This document shows positions 20,806 to 24,277 of a stretch of 24,277 bases of DNA, one piece after another. Both the position numbers and the translations under genes were made by a program. Every line of letters begins with the position of its first letter. Positions within the stretch are counted from its first letter, which is position 1. The DNA is from Bacteroidales bacterium. GTDB lineage: Bacteria > Bacteroidota > Bacteroidia > Bacteroidales > Paludibacteraceae. The stretch spans positions 1 through 24,277 of the forward strand of contig CAAFXN010000065.1 in the NCBI GenBank assembly GCA_900766775.1. The letters are read 5' to 3'. Below the pieces are notes generated by a model. It saw only the letters and a list, made by a program, of their open reading frames with translations. It was not told where the DNA came from and made no database searches.

Positions 20806-20925
20806 GACCGCTCGCTGCGCTCGCTAAAAGACACAGGATAAAAGACTTATTACCTTTGTCTCTGAAGTCTCATAGTCGAAACCAATTTGTCTTTCATCCT
20901 TTATCCTTCATCTTTCATCCTTTGA
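20806..20925. repeat. Composite heptad repeat (family F, copy 2)
   Basis: Contains CTCGCTGCGCTCGC (20811-20824), AAAAGAC/AGGATAA words, and then, in the opposite orientation, the heptads TTTCATC, CTTTATC, CTTCATC, TTTCATC (20892-20919). It fills the gap and overlaps the possible N-terminus of the next gene. The other copy lies inside thrS. Confidence 0.8.
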
Positions 20926-22130
20926 AACATTTTCCTTATATTATATTGTGCTGTCTGCTGGTGTTGAGCGGTTGCGGGCAGCGGGGCGAGGGTCGCTGCG
21001 AGGAGGAAACGCCTTGCGGCGATAGTGTGTTTGTGCGGTATGAGTACGGTATTCCTATCGACTCTTTCCGTGTGGACACGGGTTATGTGCGCGATGGGGA
21101 GACCCTGGGCGGGATACTCAAGCGTTGCGGTGCCACGGCTCGGCAGATGAGCGGCGTGCTGACGCTGGACAAAGCGCAGTTTGATGTGCGGCAGATACGA
21201 GCAGGCAAGCGCTATTTAGCACTCTATCAGCCCGATAGCGTGCTCTGCTATTGGTTGTATCAGCCCGATATTCGTACTGCGAAGGTGCTACACCTGACGG
21301 ACTCGCTGCATGTGGAGCACTTCGAGAAGCCTATTCAGTTGGTGGAGCGGAGGGCGCAGGCGACCATAGAGAGCAGCCTGTGGAACGCGATGGTGGAGAA
21401 CGACCTGCCCGTGGATTTGGCGCTGGAACTGAGCGAGATATACGCATGGACGATAGACTTCTTCGGCTTGCAGAAAGGCGACTCGGTGCGGGTGTATTAC
21501 GAGGAGCAGTTCGTGGACAGCACGCGCATAGGCATAGGCAGTATCTACGCCGCCCATTTCTACCACGGACGGCGTTGGCAAGAGGCGTATTGGTTTGAGA
21601 ACGAGGCGGTTAGCGGCTACTTCGATGAGCAAGGCAACAGCCTGCGCAAGGCGTTCCTGAAAGCGCCGCTCAACTACAAGCGCATCTCCAGCCGCTTCAC
21701 CTACGCGCGCAAGCACCCTATCTATAAGGTGGTGCGTCCCCATACGGGCGTGGACTATGCGGCGCCGGCGGGCACACCCGTGGTGTCGATAGGCGACGGC
21801 ACGGTGATAGAGAAAGGCTACAAAGGCGGTGGGGGGCACACGGTGAAGATACGGCATAACAGCACCTACACCACCGCCTACCTCCACCTGAGCAAGTACG
21901 CGAAAGACCTGCGTGTGGGCGGGCGCGTGCAGCAAGGCGAGGTGATAGGCTATGTGGGCAGCAGCGGGTCGTCCACGGGACCGCATCTGGACTTCCGCGT
22001 GTGGAAGAACGGAACGCCCATTGACCCGCTGAAGATGGAGTCGCCGCCCGTGGAGCCCGTGCCCGCGAAGTACAAGGCAGTGTTCGACTCGACGACGCTG
22101 GTACTGAAAGAGAAATTATATAATCTGTAG
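20922..22130 (+). CDS. M23-family peptidase lipoprotein
   Basis: A secreted cell-wall hydrolase-type protein of about 402 residues. The signal peptide KHFPYIILCCLLVLSGC ends in lipobox LSGC, so it is probably anchored in a membrane. Residues about 30-250 form an N-terminal region. The LytM/M23 domain follows: H274 and D278 (RPHTGVDYAAP), H322 (AYLHLS) and GPHLDFRVWKNG with H355 and D357. The textbook motif is HxH; here the second His is Asp, a form I believe is common in Bacteroidota. The start is uncertain: TTG at 20922 gives a normal signal peptide, while TTG at 20856 would add 22 residues (including FHPLSFIFHP) encoded by a repeat. No ATG is present. Confidence 0.88.
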   Translation: MKHFPYIILCCLLVLSGCGQRGEGRCEEETPCGDSVFVRYEYGIPIDSFRVDTGYVRDGETLGGILKRCGATARQMSGVLTLDKAQFDVRQIRAGKRYLALYQPDSVLCYWLYQPDIRTAKVLHLTDSLHVEHFEKPIQLVERRAQATIESSLWNAMVENDLPVDLALELSEIYAWTIDFFGLQKGDSVRVYYEEQFVDSTRIGIGSIYAAHFYHGRRWQEAYWFENEAVSGYFDEQGNSLRKAFLKAPLNYKRISSRFTYARKHPIYKVVRPHTGVDYAAPAGTPVVSIGDGTVIEKGYKGGGGHTVKIRHNSTYTTAYLHLSKYAKDLRVGGRVQQGEVIGYVGSSGSSTGPHLDFRVWKNGTPIDPLKMESPPVEPVPAKYKAVFDSTTLVLKEKLYNL

Positions 22131-22372
22131 TTGCTATAGAGAATAATATAACACGAACTCGAGATGGGTGCTCCAATATATCGAAATAAGGACGTTTTTT
22201 TATTTCAACAAAAATTGCCAAAAATTATTCAAATATTTTTTCTTAACATATAATTTTCGTATAATTAATCATTAATTCATTACCAAAAACCAAATTAGTT
22301 TTTGACTGCTGAAAGTATCGTTATATCGGCTCCACGTTAGTTATTATAGCAACAATAAAAAACATATTCCCC
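22131..22372. other. AT-rich intergenic region upstream of argS
   Basis: 242 bases, strongly AT-rich compared with the genes. Exact 9-bp inverted repeats (GTTGCTATA at 22130-22138, TATAGCAAC at 22345-22353) lie near its ends. No coding frame and no clear TTTG/TAnnTTTG promoter was seen; the argS promoter is presumably here. Confidence 0.55.
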
Positions 22373-24163
22373 ATGACAATAGAACAAACCCTTTCATCGT
22401 TAGTAATCAAGGCGGTTAAGGCACTCTATGATATTGATGCTGCGCCGCAGCAAGTGCAGTTGCAGAAGACTCGCCCTGAGTTTGAGGGCAATATCACTGT
22501 GGTGGTGTTCCCGTTTGTGAAGGCAGCCCGCAAAGCCCCCGCGCAGGTGGCAGCGGAGTTGGGACAATGGTTAGTGGAGAACGGACAGATAGTCAGTACG
22601 TTCAACGCTGTGCAGGGTTTTCTCAACCTAAGTATCAGCGACGCTTTCTGGTTGGAGCAGTTGCGCGATATGGCAGCCAACGAGCACTATGGTGACAGCA
22701 CGGAGAAACGCGGGCTGATGATGGTGGAGTACTCATCACCGAACACGAACAAGCCGCTCCACCTCGGGCATGTGCGCAATAACCTGCTGGGCTACTCCAT
22801 CGCGCAGATTCAGGAGGCGAACGGCTGGCAGGTAGTGAAGACGAATATCGTGAACGACCGCGGTATCCACATCTGCAAGTCGATGCTCGCGTGGCTGAAG
22901 TTCGGCAACGGCGAGACACCCGAATCGAGCGGGAAGAAAGGCGACCACCTGATAGGCGACTACTACGTGCGCTTCGACAAGGAATACAAGGCGCAGGTAG
23001 CGGAACTCGTGGCGGGCGGCATGGACGAGGAACAGGCGAAGAAAGAGGCGCCGCTGATGAAAGAGGCGCAGGCAATGCTACTCCAATGGGAGCAAGGCGA
23101 CGCGGAGGTGCGTGCCCTGTGGGAGAAGATGAACGGCTGGGTCTATGCCGGCTTCGACGAGACCTATCGGCAGATGGGCGTGTCGTTCGATAAGATTTAC
23201 TACGAGAGCAACACCTACCTCGAGGGGAAGAAAGAGGTGGAGCGCGGACTGGCGGAGGGTAAGTTCTACCGCCGCGCGGACAACTCCGTGTGGGCTGACC
23301 TGACGGAGAACGGCTTGGACGAGAAACTGCTGCTGCGCACGGACGGCACCTCCGTCTATATGACGCAGGACATCGGCACCGCCAAACTGCGTTTTCAAGA
23401 CTACCCGATAGACAAGATGGTGTACGTGGTGGGCAACGAACAGGAGTATCACTTCAAGGTGCTGAGTATCCTGTTAGACCGATTAGGATTCCCCTTCGGC
23501 AAGGAGTTGGTACACTTCTCCTACGGTATGGTGGAACTGCCGAACGGCAAGATGAAGAGCCGCGAGGGCACGGTGGTGGACGCTGATGACCTGATGGCGG
23601 CGATGATACAGGACGCCCGCGAAATCAGCAAGGACAAGGTGAACACCCTGCCCGATGTAACGCCCGCCGAGGCGGAGGAGATAGCCCGCAAGGTGGGACT
23701 CGGGGCACTGAAATACTTTATCCTAAAGGTTGACCCGCGCAAGAACATGCTCTTCAATCCCGCGGAGTCGATTGACTTCAACGGCAACACGGGACCGTTC
23801 ATCCAATATACCTACGCGCGTATTCAGTCGGTGCTGCGCAAAGCCCAAGGGATGGACGAATTACGATTTACGAATTACGATTCGGGAGTTAGTCTGAACG
23901 AGAAGGAGTTGAGGCTGATACAACGCTTGTGCGACTTCCCCGCGGTGGTGAAGCAGGCGGGCGACGAGTTCTCGCCCGCGGTGATTTGCAACTACGCCTA
24001 CGCGCTGGCGTGCGATTTTAACTCATTCTACCATGATTATTCTATCCTCAACGAGCCCGATGCCGACAAGCGCGCGCTGCGTATTGCGCTCTCGGCAGAG
24101 GTGGCAAGGGTGATTGCTCGCGCGATGGCGCTACTCGGCATTGAGGTGCCCGAACGGATGTAA
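22373..24163 (+). CDS. argS: Arginine-tRNA ligase with a repeat-derived segment
   Basis: Class I synthetase that charges tRNA-Arg; it requires tRNA for amino-acid activation. The 596-residue product has an N-terminal additional domain (1-about 110). The HIGH-type motif is HLGH (130-133, within SSPNTNKPLHLGHVRNN), and the catalytic core includes YVVGNEQEYHFKVL and the KMSKS-equivalent MKSREGTVVDADDL. The C-terminus is the DALR anticodon-binding domain (ending LLGIEVPERM). Residues about 495-504 (DELRFTNYDS) are encoded by a family C heptad array (23857-23884), in the variable link into the DALR domain. The ATG at 22373 is unambiguous. A strong terminator follows. Confidence 0.96.
   Translation: MTIEQTLSSLVIKAVKALYDIDAAPQQVQLQKTRPEFEGNITVVVFPFVKAARKAPAQVAAELGQWLVENGQIVSTFNAVQGFLNLSISDAFWLEQLRDMAANEHYGDSTEKRGLMMVEYSSPNTNKPLHLGHVRNNLLGYSIAQIQEANGWQVVKTNIVNDRGIHICKSMLAWLKFGNGETPESSGKKGDHLIGDYYVRFDKEYKAQVAELVAGGMDEEQAKKEAPLMKEAQAMLLQWEQGDAEVRALWEKMNGWVYAGFDETYRQMGVSFDKIYYESNTYLEGKKEVERGLAEGKFYRRADNSVWADLTENGLDEKLLLRTDGTSVYMTQDIGTAKLRFQDYPIDKMVYVVGNEQEYHFKVLSILLDRLGFPFGKELVHFSYGMVELPNGKMKSREGTVVDADDLMAAMIQDAREISKDKVNTLPDVTPAEAEEIARKVGLGALKYFILKVDPRKNMLFNPAESIDFNGNTGPFIQYTYARIQSVLRKAQGMDELRFTNYDSGVSLNEKELRLIQRLCDFPAVVKQAGDEFSPAVICNYAYALACDFNSFYHDYSILNEPDADKRALRIALSAEVARVIARAMALLGIEVPERM
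23857..23884. repeat. Heptad array (TTACGAW, family C) inside argS
   Basis: Heptads TTACGAT, TTACGAA, TTACGAT. Positions 23861-23882 are the exact reverse complement of 12043-12064. It is read in frame as part of the ArgS protein. Confidence 0.9.
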
Positions 24164-24194
24164 GCGTATCATAGAGTCGCTTCATTGATATCGA

Positions 24195-24230
24195 GACTGC
24201 TTGACCGAAGGGTCGGGCGGTCTTTTTTTT
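24195..24230 (+). terminator. Intrinsic terminator of argS
   Basis: GACTGCTTGACC pairs with GGTCGGGCGGTC over 12 bp (three G-U pairs in plus-strand RNA) around a GAAG tetraloop, followed by eight T residues. It is the only textbook intrinsic terminator in the window. Confidence 0.9.
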
Positions 24231-24241
24231 ATGGGAGAGGT

Positions 24242-24265
24242 GAGACAGCGAGACAGCGAGACAGC
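24242..24265. repeat. 8-bp tandem array (GAGACAGC x3)
   Basis: Three perfect GAGACAGC units immediately downstream of the argS terminator, near the window edge. Confidence 0.9.
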
Positions 24266-24277
24266 AGTTTCCATAAA

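Noticed and set aside
1..24277. A transposase, RAYT, reverse transcriptase or defence system that could explain the repeats
   Set aside because: All open frames were considered and none resembles such an enzyme; if one exists it lies elsewhere in the genome.

Overview
The window looks like a chromosomal segment of an uncultured or gut-type Bacteroidales (Bacteroidota). Three things point there. Protein types are Bacteroidota-like: ThrS, PheS and ArgS, a DUF349 repeat protein, a head-GIN/PspC/PadR cluster and an M23 peptidase with an HLD motif. Several promoters match the Bacteroidota consensus TTTG-N20-TAnnTTTG. Shine-Dalgarno sequences are absent. Coding DNA is moderately GC-rich, while some intergenic stretches are very AT-rich. 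No tRNA, rRNA, CRISPR array, transposase or phage gene was seen.

Layout. Positions 1-3885 (minus) hold a DUF349 protein, an FtsE-type ATPase, rubredoxin and a flavodiiron protein cut by the window edge; the last two are plausible electron-transfer partners. Divergent from DUF349 are prfB (RF2, with no programmed frameshift) and an EamA-family transporter, ending at 6218. Convergent to these, thrS and pheS run on the minus strand (9462 to 6322). Next comes a long minus-strand series, 18485 to 9922: a PepSY-like lipoprotein, an ABC ATPase, two MacB-type permeases, a MacA/HlyD adaptor and a TolC protein (a tripartite efflux system), then a PspC-domain protein, a PadR regulator and a GIN-domain membrane protein. 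From 19087 onward the plus strand holds a YycJ/WalJ-type metallo-beta-lactamase protein, a polyprenol-phosphate mannosyltransferase-type GT2, an M23 peptidase lipoprotein and argS.

The genes are mostly ordinary housekeeping and envelope genes. The striking part is what lies between, and sometimes inside, them. Nearly every short gap is filled by degenerate tandem arrays with a family-specific period: 7 bp (TTACGAW, AATTATG, TAATARG and GGATGAA types), 8 bp, 9 bp (CTGARTACT type) or 11 bp. Some are arranged as inverted pairs and mixed with short GC-rich words or hairpins. The arrays run right up to, or supply, start and stop codons. Units of the same families also lie in frame inside thrS, argS and one MacB-type permease, and in the possible 5' extension of the M23 gene. 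This resembles in style the heptanucleotide STRR repeats of filamentous cyanobacteria. It is the candidate for a little-described, actively spreading repeat system; no mobilising enzyme is present in the window.
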